This document shows positions 35,665-45,099 of a stretch of 64,000 bases of DNA, piece after piece. Positions within the stretch are counted from its first letter, which is position 1. Every line of letters begins with the position of its first letter. The notes beneath the pieces were generated by a model. It was not told the origin of the DNA and did no database searches. It was given only the letters and a program-made list of their open reading frames with translations. The position numbers and the translations under genes are program-made. The stretch spans positions 310,001 through 374,000 of the forward strand of contig NZ_JADKYB010000005.1 of assembly GCF_016918855.1 (NCBI RefSeq). Reading direction: 5' to 3'. This stretch comes from Actinacidiphila acididurans. GTDB taxonomy: Bacteria; Actinomycetota; Actinomycetes; Streptomycetales; Streptomycetaceae.

Positions 35665-36948
35665 TCACTGCTTCTGCGCGTTCTGCGCGTCCGCCGATAT
35701 GGCAAATCGTTGCAGATCGCTGAGCACCGCCTTGGGGTCGCCGTGCACCGCCTGCCCGATCTTCTTCTTGACCTGGTCGCTGACCGGCCCCCACGAGGTC
35801 TTGTTCACCGGGTAGAACACCGCTTCCGGCAGCAGGTTGAGGAACTGCACCAGGTCGCGGTCCTTGGGGTCCTTGCGCATGGAGGTCAGTGCCGAGGTGG
35901 TCACCGGCAGCAGGCCGTACTCGTCCAGGAACTTCCGGGTGTTCTTCTCCTGGAAGACGTACTGCAGGAACTTGCCGTCGGCGTCCAAGTGGCCGTTCTG
36001 CTTGAAGGCCATCATCCAGTCGGCGACGCCCAGCGTGTTCGGGCTCGGGCCGGCCAGCCCCGGCAGCGGGACCACGCCGACATCGATGCCGGCCTGCTTG
36101 GCCTGGGCGAGCAGCGTGGGGTGGCCGTTGATCATGCCGGCCTTGCCGGCCAGGAACGCGGTGAACACGTCCTGGCGGTTGGTGGTGGCCGGGTCGGTCG
36201 GGCCGACCAGCCCGGCGTCGACCAGGTTCTTCTTCACCCAGTTGAACGCCTGCACATTGGCGGAGGAGTCGAAGGTGTAGCTGCCGACGGTGTCGGTGTA
36301 GCCGCCGTCCGCGCCGAGCATCCACATCAGCGACTCGGCCTGTGCCTCCTCGGTGCCCAGCGGCAGCCCGTAGGGCATCCGTACCCCGGCCGCCTTGAGC
36401 TTGACCGCGTCGGCCTTGAGCTCGGCCCAGGTCTGCGGCGCCTTGGAGATGCCGGCCTGCGAGAAGAGCTTCTTGTTGTAGAAGAACATCCGGGAGCTGG
36501 ACACCCACGGTATGCCGTACTGGGTGCGGTCGACCGAGCCCGCGGCGGCCAGCGACGGCAGGAAGTCGGCCTGCTCGCTGACCGGGAACAGGTCGTCGGC
36601 GCTGTAGAGCTGGTCGGCCGCGGCGTAGGAGGCGTACGAGCCGATCTGCGCGACGTCGGGCGCCTTGCCCTGCTTGACCATGGTGGCCACGGTGTCGTCG
36701 ACGTGGGTCCAGTCGATGACCCGGACGTCGACGTTGATGTGCGGGTTCTGCTTCTCGAAGGCCTGGGCCAGGGCGTCCCAGTAGGCGGTGGAGCTGTTGT
36801 GCGTCTTCGGGTCGCCGTAGTCCGCGGCGACCACGTGCAACGTGACGTCGCCGCTCAGCGGTGAGCCGGCGCCGCACCCGGTGAGGGCGCCGAGGGACAG
36901 TACGGAAGAGAGCCCGGCCGCCGCCAGGCCCAGAAGTCGCCGCTGCAC
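35665..36948 (-). CDS. Extracellular sugar-binding lipoprotein (ABC, orphan)
   Basis: The 427-residue protein has a lipoprotein signal ending in LTGC at about residue 25 and the fold of family 1 solute-binding proteins (AYWDALAQAFEKQNPHINVD, then GYTDTVGSYTFDSSANVQAF and DKTSWGPVSD-type C-terminal region). It should bind a carbohydrate outside the membrane. No permease or ATPase gene is adjacent, so it must use components encoded elsewhere; in Streptomyces MsiK often serves such systems. GTG 36948 is chosen because it opens the signal peptide behind AAGGCGGG. It is divergent from nagK. Confidence 0.88.
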   Translation of the reverse strand: MQRRLLGLAAAGLSSVLSLGALTGCGAGSPLSGDVTLHVVAADYGDPKTHNSSTAYWDALAQAFEKQNPHINVDVRVIDWTHVDDTVATMVKQGKAPDVAQIGSYASYAAADQLYSADDLFPVSEQADFLPSLAAAGSVDRTQYGIPWVSSSRMFFYNKKLFSQAGISKAPQTWAELKADAVKLKAAGVRMPYGLPLGTEEAQAESLMWMLGADGGYTDTVGSYTFDSSANVQAFNWVKKNLVDAGLVGPTDPATTNRQDVFTAFLAGKAGMINGHPTLLAQAKQAGIDVGVVPLPGLAGPSPNTLGVADWMMAFKQNGHLDADGKFLQYVFQEKNTRKFLDEYGLLPVTTSALTSMRKDPKDRDLVQFLNLLPEAVFYPVNKTSWGPVSDQVKKKIGQAVHGDPKAVLSDLQRFAISADAQNAQKQ

Positions 36949-37252
36949 CGCATACCCGCCTTTGTCACCGTACTGACCGTACTGATCGCGCCGACCCGTG
37001 CTGGCCGCCGCGACCGATCCGAACCGCCGCGCGCCACCGTGCCGGGCGCCGGACGCGCCGTCGGCGAACTGCCGCGCACGGCACGGGCTCCGGACGGATG
37101 TCGAGGTTGGCAGAGTCTCCCACACCTTTGCCCAAGGTCTACACCTTGAGTGATATCGCTTCCGCATCGGGGGCCCGGAAACCGGGGCCAGGAGTGATCT
37201 TCCGGTCGAGTGGACTAGACCTTTCCGGGGGTAAGACGCGAGACTGTCTCCC
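36949..37252. other. Divergent control region, sugar-binding protein and nagK
   Basis: This 304-bp region contains a DasR-like site (37209-37224) near nagK and a directly repeated CGTACTGAC (about 36968-36984) near the lipoprotein gene. The site could control both directions. No gene is seen. Confidence 0.6.
37209..37224. promoter_or_regulatory. DasR-like operator (dre) before nagK
   Basis: AGTGGACTAGACCTTT keeps the TGG-N-CTAGACC core of the dre consensus ACTGGTCTAGACCACT and ends 28 bp before the nagK start. DasR control of nagKA is established in S. coelicolor. Confidence 0.7.
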
Positions 37253-38185
37253 GTGAGACATGTCATCGCCCTCGACGTGGGCGGCACCGGGATGAAGGCC
37301 GCCCTGGTCGGCGCCGACGGCACCCTGCTGCACCAGGCGCGCCGCCCGACCGGCCGGGACCGCGGGCCCGACGCCGTGGTGGCCGGGATCCTCGACTTCG
37401 CCGCCGACCTGCGCGAGCACGGCCTGCGCGCATACGGCGAGGCCGCCGCGGCGGCCGGGGTCGCCGTGCCCGGCATCGTCGACGAGCGGGCGGGCGTCGC
37501 GGTCTACGCGGCGAACCTGGGCTGGGACAACGTGCCGCTGCGGGCCCTGGTGTCCGAGCGGCTGGGCGGCGTGCCGGTCGCGCTCGGCCACGACGTGCGC
37601 ACCGGCGGCCTCGCCGAGGGCCGGATCGGCGCGGGCAACGGCGCCGACCGCTTCCTGTTCCTGCCGCTGGGCACCGGCATCGCGGGCGCCATCGGCATCG
37701 ACGGGCGCATCGAGGCCGGCGCGCACGGATACGCCGGGGAGATCGGCCACATCGTGGTCCGCCCGGACGGCCCGGTCTGCGGCTGCGGCCAGCGCGGCTG
37801 CCTGGAGTCGCTGGCCTCGGCCGCCGCGGTCTCCCGGGCCTGGGCGGTGGCGAGCGGCGACCCGGAGGCGGACGCCGCCGACTGCGCCGTGGCTGTCGAG
37901 GCCGGCGACCCACGGGCGGTGACGGTCTGGCAGGAGGCGGTCGACGCGCTCGCGGCCGGACTGGTGACCGGTCTCACCCTGCTCGACCCGCGGGTGCTGA
38001 TCATCGGCGGCGGCCTGGCCGAGGCCGGCGACGTGCTGTTCGGGCCGCTGCGCGCGGCGGTGGAGGCCCGTATCACCTTCCAGAAACTCCCCCTCATCGT
38101 CCCCGCCGCGCTGGGGGACACCGCCGGATGCCTGGGCGCGGGCCTGCTCGCCTGGGATCTGATCTCCGTGGAGGTAACCGCCTGA
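37253..38185 (+). CDS. nagK: ROK-family N-acetylglucosamine kinase NagK
   Basis: The 310-residue ROK kinase has the ATP-binding DVGGTGMKAALVGADG at the start, the sugar-site GYAGEIGHIVV and the zinc motif CGCGQRGCLESLASAAA. Its stop overlaps the nagA start as TGATG and a DasR-like site lies upstream, so by synteny it is NagK, phosphorylating GlcNAc to GlcNAc-6-phosphate, rather than glucose kinase. GTG 37253 is the only start that keeps the first strand. Confidence 0.88.
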   Translation: MRHVIALDVGGTGMKAALVGADGTLLHQARRPTGRDRGPDAVVAGILDFAADLREHGLRAYGEAAAAAGVAVPGIVDERAGVAVYAANLGWDNVPLRALVSERLGGVPVALGHDVRTGGLAEGRIGAGNGADRFLFLPLGTGIAGAIGIDGRIEAGAHGYAGEIGHIVVRPDGPVCGCGQRGCLESLASAAAVSRAWAVASGDPEADAADCAVAVEAGDPRAVTVWQEAVDALAAGLVTGLTLLDPRVLIIGGGLAEAGDVLFGPLRAAVEARITFQKLPLIVPAALGDTAGCLGAGLLAWDLISVEVTA

Positions 38186-39345
38186 TGGCCCCCGTAACGA
38201 CAACGCAGCGCACGGTGCTGTCCGGGGCCCGTGTGGTCCTGCCGTCAGGCGTGGTGGAAGGCGGCCGGATCACGGTCGAGGGCACCCGGATCGCGGCCGA
38301 CGAGCCGGGCGAGCAGGCCACCGTGGACCTGGCCGGGCAGGGCTGCACGATCGTGCCCGGCTTCGTGGACCTGCACAATCACGGCGGCGGCGGCGCCTCG
38401 TTCACCTCCGGCACCGCCGAGGAGATCCTCACCGGGGTGCGCACCCACCGCGAGCACGGCACCACCACGCTGGTCGCCTCCACCGTCACCGAGTCGCTGG
38501 ACGCGCTGGCCCGGCAGGCCGGCCTGCTGGCCGAACTCGTCGAGCAGGGCGACCTGGCCGGCATCCACTACGAGGGGCCCTTCATCTCGCCCTGCCGCAA
38601 GGGCGCGCACGACGAGGCGCTGCTGCGCCACCCCGACCCGGCCGACGTCCGCAAGCTGGTCGAGGCCGCCCGCGGCCACGCCCGGATGGTGACGCTGGCC
38701 GCCGAACTGCCCGGCGGCATCGAGTCGGTGCGGCTGCTGGCCGGTCTCGGCGTGGTCGCCGCGGTCGGGCACACCGACGCCACGTACGAGCAGACCCGCG
38801 AGGCCATCGACGCCGGCGCGACCGTGGCCACCCACCTGTTCAACGCGATGCCGCCGCTCCAGCACCGGCAGCCCGGGCCGATCGCGGCGCTGCTGGAGGA
38901 CGAGCGGGTCACCGTCGAACTCATCAACGACGGCACCCACCTGCACCCCGCGGTCCTCGAACTCGCCTTCGGCAGCGCGGGAGCGGACCGGGTCGCCTTC
39001 ATCACCGACGCCATGGACGCGGCCGGCTTCGGCGACGGGATGTACGACCTGGGCCCGATGAAGGTCGAGGTGCGCGAGGGCGTGGCCCGCCTGGTGGAGG
39101 GCGGCTCGATCGCCGGTTCCACCCTCACCCTGGACGCGGCCTTCAAGCGCGCGGTGACCGTGGACCGCATCGCGCTGCCGGACGTGGTCCGCGCCATCTC
39201 CACCAACCCGGCGCGGCTGCTCGGCCTGTCCGACCGGATCGGCACCCTGGAGCCGGGCAAGGACGCCGACCTGGTGGTGCTCGACGAGGCCTACGACCTG
39301 GTCGGCGTGATGCGCCGGGGCGAGTGGGTGGTCCGGCCCGCCTGA
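38185..39345 (+). CDS. nagA: N-acetylglucosamine-6-phosphate deacetylase NagA
   Basis: The 386-residue amidohydrolase shows VPGFVDLHNHGGGGASF, the metal/substrate site HYEGPFISPCRKGAH, VGHTDATYEQ, ATHLFNAMPPLQHRQPG and FITDAMDAAG. It deacetylates GlcNAc-6-phosphate to glucosamine-6-phosphate, using product from both NagK and MurQ. GGAGG lies 9 nt before the ATG, which overlaps the nagK stop by one base. A 9-bp hairpin follows the gene. Confidence 0.96.
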   Translation: MAPVTTTQRTVLSGARVVLPSGVVEGGRITVEGTRIAADEPGEQATVDLAGQGCTIVPGFVDLHNHGGGGASFTSGTAEEILTGVRTHREHGTTTLVASTVTESLDALARQAGLLAELVEQGDLAGIHYEGPFISPCRKGAHDEALLRHPDPADVRKLVEAARGHARMVTLAAELPGGIESVRLLAGLGVVAAVGHTDATYEQTREAIDAGATVATHLFNAMPPLQHRQPGPIAALLEDERVTVELINDGTHLHPAVLELAFGSAGADRVAFITDAMDAAGFGDGMYDLGPMKVEVREGVARLVEGGSIAGSTLTLDAAFKRAVTVDRIALPDVVRAISTNPARLLGLSDRIGTLEPGKDADLVVLDEAYDLVGVMRRGEWVVRPA

Positions 39346-39387
39346 GCCGGCGGCGGGGACGGGCCGGTGGGCGGGCGGAAAAAAGGA

Positions 39388-39411
39388 GGTCGGCCCGGGT
39401 CTGGGCCGACC
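39388..39411. terminator. Hairpin after nagKA
   Basis: GGTCGGCCC (39388-39396) pairs perfectly with 39403-39411 around a 6-nt loop, 43 bp beyond the nagA stop. Six A precede it, so on the minus strand it would be a classical terminator; on the plus strand it lacks a clear T-run. Confidence 0.65.
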
Positions 39412-39412
39412 G

Positions 39413-39436
39413 CCGTTGATTTGCCAAAATCAACGG
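39413..39436. promoter_or_regulatory. Perfect 10+10 palindrome touching the PfkB start codon
   Basis: CCGTTGATTT (39413-39422) and AAATCAACGG (39427-39436) are perfect inverted arms around GCCA and end exactly before GTG 39437. CAAAAT at the centre can serve as the -10 box of a leaderless mRNA, so this looks like a repressor operator. Confidence 0.65.
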
Positions 39437-40372
39437 GTGATCATCACCGTCACGCTCAACGCCGCACTGGATGTGACCTACCGGGTCGCCTCTCTGCGTC
39501 CGCACGCCACCCACCGGGTCCTGGACACCGCACAGCGGCCCGGCGGCAAGGGCATCAACGCGGCCCGGGTGCTGGCCGCGCTCGGCCACCCGGTGGTCGT
39601 CACCGGCTTCGCCGGGGGCGCGACCGGAGACGAACTGCGCCGCGAACTGGCCGGCCCGGCGCGGGCCGGCCTGCTCACCGACGCGCTGGTGCCGATCGCC
39701 GGACCGACCCGCCGTACGGTCGCCGTGGTGGACGAACGCACCGGCGACACCACGCAGTTCAACGAGCCGGGCCCGACCGTGAGCGCCGCCGAGTGGGCCG
39801 GCTTCCTGGCCGGCTACCGCGAACTGCTGACCGCCGGCGGGGTGGACGCGGTCGCGCTGTGCGGCAGCCTCCCGCCCGGAGTGCCGGTGGGCGCGTACGC
39901 CGACCTGGTGCGCGAGGCCCGGTCCGCGGGCCTGTACACGCTGCTGGACACCAGCGGGGAGCCGCTGCGCCGGGGACTGGCCGCCCGGCCCGACCTGATC
40001 AAGCCCAACGCCGAGGAGCTGACGGCGCTCACCGGCATCTCCGAACCGGTCCGCGCGGCCCAGGTCGCCCGCCGCCGTGGGGCCCGCGCGGTGGCCGCCT
40101 CGCTGGGCCCCGACGGCATGCTCGCGGTGGCCGAGGACGGCGAGTGGCGGGCCGCGCCGCCCGGCGGCCGGCTGGCCGGCAACCCCACCGGCGCCGGCGA
40201 CTCCGCGGTCGCCGCGCTGCTGTCCGGCTTCGCCGAGCACCTGCCCTGGCCGGACCGGCTGGCCCGCGCGGTGGCGCTGTCGGCCGCGACCGTGGCGGCA
40301 CCGGCCGCCGGGGAGTACGACCGGCCGACGTACGACAAGCTGCTCCCCCGGGTGACGGTCACCGCCCCCTGA
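39437..40372 (+). CDS. 1-phosphofructokinase-family (PfkB) hexose kinase
   Basis: The 311-residue ribokinase-fold protein shows VTLNAALDVTYRV at the start, RPGGKGINAARVLAALGHPV, LIKPNAEELTALTG and the catalytic NPTGAGDSAVAALLSGFAEH. These fit the 1-phosphofructokinase/tagatose-6-phosphate kinase branch; the true sugar phosphate is uncertain. The neighbouring nagA hints at an amino-sugar or tagatose-type substrate, but a hairpin separates them. A perfect palindrome abuts the start. Confidence 0.85.
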   Translation: MIITVTLNAALDVTYRVASLRPHATHRVLDTAQRPGGKGINAARVLAALGHPVVVTGFAGGATGDELRRELAGPARAGLLTDALVPIAGPTRRTVAVVDERTGDTTQFNEPGPTVSAAEWAGFLAGYRELLTAGGVDAVALCGSLPPGVPVGAYADLVREARSAGLYTLLDTSGEPLRRGLAARPDLIKPNAEELTALTGISEPVRAAQVARRRGARAVAASLGPDGMLAVAEDGEWRAAPPGGRLAGNPTGAGDSAVAALLSGFAEHLPWPDRLARAVALSAATVAAPAAGEYDRPTYDKLLPRVTVTAP

Positions 40373-40394
40373 CCGGGCCCGCCGGCCTGCCCGG

Positions 40395-41384
40395 TCAGTA
40401 GTTCGTGACCTGCCCCTTCTTCAGCTCCACCTGGTCCAGGTTGACCCCGCAGTTCTGGCCCGCGCTGCAGCTCAGCGTCAGGGTGTTGGCGCCCGCCTTG
40501 AGGTCCACGAAGTTGTACGTGTGGTTGCGCCACGCCTTGGACCAGTCGGTGTAGCTGCCGTAGTTCTTCAGGTTCACCGGGTCGGTGCGCGGCGTGCCGT
40601 TGACCACCAGGGTGAGGTTGGCGTCCTGGCCGGCGTTGCCGTAGTTGATGAAGAACGTGTACGGCCCGTCCTCCGGCACGGTGACGTTCCAGGTGACACT
40701 GGCGCCGACGGCGCCCATGTGGTCCACGTACGTGCCGCCGGCCGCGCTGGCGCCGGGCCACTGGTTGCTCTTCTGGGCGCCGCCGCCAAGGGTCAGCGTG
40801 GAGGCGTCGACCTGCTTGGAGTCGAAGGGCGTCGCGGTCGGCGACGCGGACGTGCTCGGCGGGGCGCTGGTCGGCGCGGTGGCGGCCGGCGCGCCGGTCT
40901 GCTTGCCGTCCGCGGCCGACTGCTTGCCGGTGTCGCCCGAGCCGTTGGCCATGGCCACCGCGATGCCCACGGCCACCGCGGCCACCACCGCGACGGCCGC
41001 GATCAGCAGACCCTTGCGGTTGGGGGCGGCCTGGCCGCCGGCACCGCCGCGGTGCCCGCCGCCCTGCGGGGGCGGCTGCCCGGGCCCGGCGAATTCCCGG
41101 GTGGCGCCGCCGTACGGCTGCTGTTGCGGCGGGTAGCCGTAGCCGCCCTGGCCGCCGGGTCCCTGGCCGCCCTGGTCGTAGCCCTGCGGCGGGTACCCGT
41201 AGCCGCCGGGCGCCTGCGGGGAGCGGCGCTCGCCGACCCGCTGGACCTGGTGGTAGGAGGTACGGGGCACGCCGGGCTGGGCGGGCTGACCGGCGCTGGG
41301 GTCCGGCTGTTCCCCGCCCTCGGACCGGTACAGGTACCCGAACGGGTCGTCGTTCTCCGGGGTGCCGTCGTGTCCGGCCGTCAT
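40395..41384 (-). CDS. Membrane-anchored protein with CBM35-like domain
   Basis: The 329-residue product has a Gly/Pro/Tyr/Gln-rich cytoplasmic N-terminus of about 120 residues, one transmembrane helix ([20 protein letters not shown]), a Thr/Ser/Ala linker and an exported beta-rich domain ([48 protein letters not shown]) that resembles carbohydrate-binding module family 35. It probably binds a wall or capsule sugar. It is convergent with the PfkB gene, 22 bp apart. Confidence 0.82.
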   Translation of the reverse strand: MTAGHDGTPENDDPFGYLYRSEGGEQPDPSAGQPAQPGVPRTSYHQVQRVGERRSPQAPGGYGYPPQGYDQGGQGPGGQGGYGYPPQQQPYGGATREFAGPGQPPPQGGGHRGGAGGQAAPNRKGLLIAAVAVVAAVAVGIAVAMANGSGDTGKQSAADGKQTGAPAATAPTSAPPSTSASPTATPFDSKQVDASTLTLGGGAQKSNQWPGASAAGGTYVDHMGAVGASVTWNVTVPEDGPYTFFINYGNAGQDANLTLVVNGTPRTDPVNLKNYGSYTDWSKAWRNHTYNFVDLKAGANTLTLSCSAGQNCGVNLDQVELKKGQVTNY

Positions 41385-41574
41385 CCGCTGTCCACTCCCT
41401 CGATTGCCTTGCCGCCACGCGCCGCGTGGTCCGTTGCGGTTCCGTGGTATGCGGGAACACTACCGGCCCCGGGTGACACCCGCCTCGTACTGGTACGTAC
41501 GGCCCGCCGCTGAAGGTTCCCCACCAGCCATCCCGTGGTCGGCCCGATTCGGGGCGTCACCTACCGTTGGCCGG

Positions 41575-42543
41575 GTGGACACCTCGTACGTCCCGTGGCG
41601 CGCCGCCATGGAACGCGCCCTGTACGGGCCGGACGGCTTCTTCCTGCGCCAGGCGCCCGCGGCGCACTTCCGCACCTCCGTGCACGCGTCACCGCTCTTC
41701 GCGCGGGCCGTCGCCGAGCTGCTGCTACGGGTGGACGAGGCGCTGGGGCACCCCGACCCGCTGGAATTCGTGGACCTGGGGGCCGGGCGCGGCGAGCTGT
41801 GCCTGGGCGTGCTGGCCGCGCTGCCGCCCGGCCCGGAGCAGCGGGTGCGCGTCCACGCGGTCGAGCGCGCCCCCCGCCCACCGGACCTCGCCCCGCGCGT
41901 GACCTGGGCCGACCGGCCGCCCGAGGGGGTACGCGGCCTGCTGTTCGCCAACGAGTGGCTGGACAACGTACCGCTTGACGTGACCGAGACGGACGACGCG
42001 GGGACGCCCCGCTACGTGCTGGTCCGGCCCGACGGCGAGGAGCGGCTGGGCGACCCGGTGAGCGGCGCGGACGCGGACTGGCTGCGCCGCTGGTGGCCAT
42101 CCGGCGAACCCGGCACCCGCGCCGAGATCGGCGCCCCCCGGGAGGCCGCCTGGGCCGCCGCGACCGGCTGCCTGAACGAGGGCCTGGCGGTCGCCGCCGA
42201 CTACGGCCACACCCGCGCGGACCGCCCCCCGTACGGCACCCTCACCGGCTACCGCGACGGCCGCCAGGTCCCGCCCGTCCCCGACGGCACCCGCGACCTG
42301 ACCGCCCACGTCGCCATGGACACCCTCCCCGGCACCCGCACCACCCAGCGCGACGCCCTGCACGCACTGGGCATCGCCGGCAGCCGCCCCCCGCTGTCGC
42401 TCGCCTCGTCCGACCCGGCCGGGTACGTACGAGCCCTCGCCGAGGCCGGCGAGGCCGCCGAGCTCACCGATCCTCGCGGCTTGGGCGCCTTCACCTGGCT
42501 CGCGACACCTGTGGGAGCGGCTTGCGGTCACCTGCTGCCTTGA
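41575..42543 (+). CDS. SAM-dependent methyltransferase, MidA/NDUFAF7-like
   Basis: The 322-residue protein has a SAM site [20 protein letters not shown] at about residue 59 and [14 protein letters not shown], resembling the NEFxDALP stretch of MidA (COG1565) proteins. The mitochondrial member NDUFAF7 methylates an arginine of NDUFS2, the NuoD homologue. An orphan nuoD lies 1.4 kb downstream here, so NuoD is a plausible target (inference). GTG 41575 is set by TACCGT 7 nt upstream, giving a leaderless mRNA. Confidence 0.72.
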   Translation: MDTSYVPWRAAMERALYGPDGFFLRQAPAAHFRTSVHASPLFARAVAELLLRVDEALGHPDPLEFVDLGAGRGELCLGVLAALPPGPEQRVRVHAVERAPRPPDLAPRVTWADRPPEGVRGLLFANEWLDNVPLDVTETDDAGTPRYVLVRPDGEERLGDPVSGADADWLRRWWPSGEPGTRAEIGAPREAAWAAATGCLNEGLAVAADYGHTRADRPPYGTLTGYRDGRQVPPVPDGTRDLTAHVAMDTLPGTRTTQRDALHALGIAGSRPPLSLASSDPAGYVRALAEAGEAAELTDPRGLGAFTWLATPVGAACGHLLP

Positions 42544-42555
42544 GCTGGGGCAGCC

Positions 42556-43533
42556 TCAGTCGTCGAGTCCGGCCAGGACCTGGGCCTCGACCTCCGGGTC
42601 CAGGCCCACGCCTGGGCGGTCGGGGCGCTGCGGGGCGGCGCCGTCCAGGGTGCGCAGCCAGTGCCAGGTGTCGCGGATCGTGTCGGCGACCGGGCGGCAG
42701 CGCAGGCCGGCGGCCAGGGCCTTGCCGACGTCGCCGCGGTGCAGGAAGTCGTACTCCTCCCCCGGCGGCAGCCACACCGGGAGCTGCGTCCAGGGCTCTA
42801 TGCCGGCCGCGGCGATCACCTCCGGGGCCGCCCAGCGCAGGCGCGCGTCCGAGCCGGTCACCTCGACGCAGGTCCGCAGGAATTCGCCCATGGTGGTGTG
42901 GCCGGGCGGGCTGACCAGGTTGTACGGGCCGGAGCGCCCCTCCTCCAGGGCGGTCAACGTCCACGCGGCCAGGTCGCGTACGTCCATGTACTGGATCCCC
43001 AGGTCGGCCGGCCCGGGCGCCAGCACGTCGCCGCCGCGGGCGATCCGGTTCAGCCACCACGGCAAGCGCCCGATGTTCTCGTCCGGCCCGAGGATCAGCC
43101 CGGCCCGTACCAGCAGCGCCGCGTCCCCGTACGCCGCCTGCGCAGCCAGTTCCCCGCCGCGTTTCACGGCCGCGTAGTCGCCGTCGCCGCCCTCGACCAC
43201 CGGCGCGCTCTCGTCGGCCTCGGCCGGCGCCGGGTAGGCGTACACCGAGCGGCTGGAGATGTACGCGTAGCGGCCGACCCGCTTGCCCAGCGCCGCCGCC
43301 GCGTCCTCGACCGCGCGCGGCGCCCGCGCCCAGGTGTCCACCACCGCGTCCCATGTGCCCTCGGCCAATGCCTTGAGGTCACCCGTCTCCCGGTCGCCGG
43401 TGAGCACCCGCGCTCCCGGCGGTGCCGGGTGGACGCCGCGATGGAAGACGGTCACCTCCCAGCCGCGCCGCAGTGCGTCTTGGGCTACCGCCCGTCCGAC
43501 GAATTCCGTTCCGCCCAGTACCAGAAGTTTCAT
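42556..43533 (-). CDS. NAD(P)-dependent epimerase/reductase
   Basis: The 325-residue Rossmann-fold protein opens with MKLLVLGGTEFVGRAVAQDA (the GxxGxxG-like nucleotide motif), has RYAYISSRSVYAYP and a YAAVKRGGELA segment that supplies the Tyr-x-x-x-Lys pair. It belongs to the extended short-chain dehydrogenase group; the substrate is unknown. It is convergent with the methyltransferase, 12 bp apart, and lies between it and nuoD. Confidence 0.85.
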   Translation of the reverse strand: MKLLVLGGTEFVGRAVAQDALRRGWEVTVFHRGVHPAPPGARVLTGDRETGDLKALAEGTWDAVVDTWARAPRAVEDAAAALGKRVGRYAYISSRSVYAYPAPAEADESAPVVEGGDGDYAAVKRGGELAAQAAYGDAALLVRAGLILGPDENIGRLPWWLNRIARGGDVLAPGPADLGIQYMDVRDLAAWTLTALEEGRSGPYNLVSPPGHTTMGEFLRTCVEVTGSDARLRWAAPEVIAAAGIEPWTQLPVWLPPGEEYDFLHRGDVGKALAAGLRCRPVADTIRDTWHWLRTLDGAAPQRPDRPGVGLDPEVEAQVLAGLDD

Positions 43534-43753
43534 GCGGCAACCTTGCACGGGGTTTCCTGGGCCGGGGAAGGCTCGCTCGCCCACAGCGGATCCGCTCAGA
43601 GCTGAGCGGTGCGCTTGGTGGGGGTTCGCTCATTGGTGCGGGTTCGCCCGTGTCGGGCTTGCGGCCATTGGTGCGGGTCTGCCGGGGTGCGGCTGCGGCA
43701 TCCGGCTCGGGAGGTTGCTGTGGTCGGCCGGGTGCGGATGCGTCGTGGCTTGT

Positions 43754-43780
43754 CGCGCCCACGCGGCGCCAGCCGCATAT
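43754..43780 (+). repeat. Dispersed intergenic repeat, segment B
   Basis: 27 bp, with two differences from 10051-10077 and one from the inverted copy at 21319-21345. Confidence 0.75.
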
Positions 43781-43791
43781 CAGGCACAGCC

Positions 43792-43877
43792 CCGCGCCCC
43801 TTCGGAGCCGGGCCCTTGCGGGCCCGAGCCCCGCAACCCCGCGCCCCTTTTGGGCCGGGCCCTGGCGGGCCCGAGCC
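43792..43877 (+). repeat. 47-bp-period tandem duplication
   Basis: CCGCGCCCCTT begins at 43792 and again at 43839, and both units end in GGGCCCGAGCC (43830 and 43877). Each unit can fold on its GGGCCC/GGGCCC arms. Confidence 0.7.
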
Positions 43878-43917
43878 ATGCGCCGACAGCCTCCGCGCGC
43901 CCTGAGAGGATGGGGGC

Positions 43918-45060
43918 ATGACGGAGACGGTGATCGGGGTCGGTGGCGCAGCCGAAGGCACGGACATGGTGCTCAACATCGGGCCGCAGCATCCGTCGAC
44001 GCATGGGGTGCTGCGGTTGCGGTTGGTGCTGGACGGGGAGCGGATCCGGAGCGCGGAGCCGGTGGTCGGGTACATGCACCGGGGGGCGGAGAAGCTGTTC
44101 GAGGCTCGGGACTACCGGCAGATCGTCATGCTGGCCAATCGGCACGACTGGCTGTCGGCGTTCTCCAATGAGCTGGGCGTGGTGCTGGCGGTCGAGCGGA
44201 TGCTCGGGATGGAGGTGCCGGTCCGGGCGGTGTGGACCCGCACCCTGATGGCGGAGCTGAACCGGGTGCTCAACCATCTGATGTTCCTGGGGTCGTATCC
44301 GCTGGAGCTGGGCGGGATCACGCCGATCTTCTACGCGTTCACCGAGCGCGAGGAGCTGCAGCACGTCATGGAGGAGATCTCCGGTGGGCGGATGCACTAC
44401 ATGTTCAACCGGGTGGGCGGTCTGAAGGAGGACCTGCCGGCCGGCTGGACCGAGCGGGCCCGGCACGCGGTGGCCTCGGTGCGCGCCCGGATGGACCGCT
44501 TCGACGACCTGGTGCTGGGCAACGAGATCTTCCGCGGCCGCACCCGCGGGGTGGGCGTGCTGTCCCGGCAGGACGTGCACGGCTTCGGGGTGAGCGGGCC
44601 GATCGCCCGGGCCTCGGGCGTGGACTTCGACCTGCGGCGCGACGAGCCGTATCTGGCGTACGGCGAGCTGGGCGACGTCCTGAAGGTGGTCACCCGTGGC
44701 GAAGGCGACTGCCTGGCCCGGTTCGAGGTGCTGCTCGACCAGACCCACAACGCCCTGGACCTGGCCGACGCCTGCCTGGACCGGCTGGCCGGCCTCCCGC
44801 CGGGCCCGGTCAACCAGCGCCTGCCGAAGGTGCTCAAGGCGCCCGAGGGCCACACCTACGCCTGGACCGAGAACCCGCTCGGCCTCAACGGCTACTACCT
44901 GGTCTCCAAGGGCGACAAGACCCCGTACCGGCTCAAGCTGCGCTCGGCGTCGTTCAACAACATCCAGGCGCTCACGGTGCTGCTGCCCGGCACCCTGGTG
45001 GCCGACATGGTGGCGATCCTGGGCTCGATGTTCTTCGTGGTGGGCGACATCGACAAGTAG
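43918..45060 (+). CDS. nuoD: Orphan NADH-quinone oxidoreductase subunit D (NuoD2)
   Basis: The 380-residue product is a 49-kDa subunit homologue: [60 protein letters not shown] and a C-terminus [17 protein letters not shown]. In complex I this subunit forms the quinone site. No other nuo gene is adjacent in the window, so it is a stand-alone copy as in the nuoD2 of Streptomyces. ATG 43918 opens a short acidic tail before the conserved core. Confidence 0.93.
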   Translation: MTETVIGVGGAAEGTDMVLNIGPQHPSTHGVLRLRLVLDGERIRSAEPVVGYMHRGAEKLFEARDYRQIVMLANRHDWLSAFSNELGVVLAVERMLGMEVPVRAVWTRTLMAELNRVLNHLMFLGSYPLELGGITPIFYAFTEREELQHVMEEISGGRMHYMFNRVGGLKEDLPAGWTERARHAVASVRARMDRFDDLVLGNEIFRGRTRGVGVLSRQDVHGFGVSGPIARASGVDFDLRRDEPYLAYGELGDVLKVVTRGEGDCLARFEVLLDQTHNALDLADACLDRLAGLPPGPVNQRLPKVLKAPEGHTYAWTENPLGLNGYYLVSKGDKTPYRLKLRSASFNNIQALTVLLPGTLVADMVAILGSMFFVVGDIDK

Positions 45061-45099
45061 CCGCCCCGTAGGCCGCCGAGCAGGCCGCGGAAGCCGAAC

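Larger units (their letters stand above)
43534..43917. other. Repeat-rich region before nuoD
   Basis: This 384-bp region carries a segment B repeat, a 39-bp sequence duplicated with a 47-bp period, and several GGTGCGGGTTCGC-like short repeats (about 43617-43690). The nuoD promoter is not obvious. No gene is seen. Confidence 0.6.
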
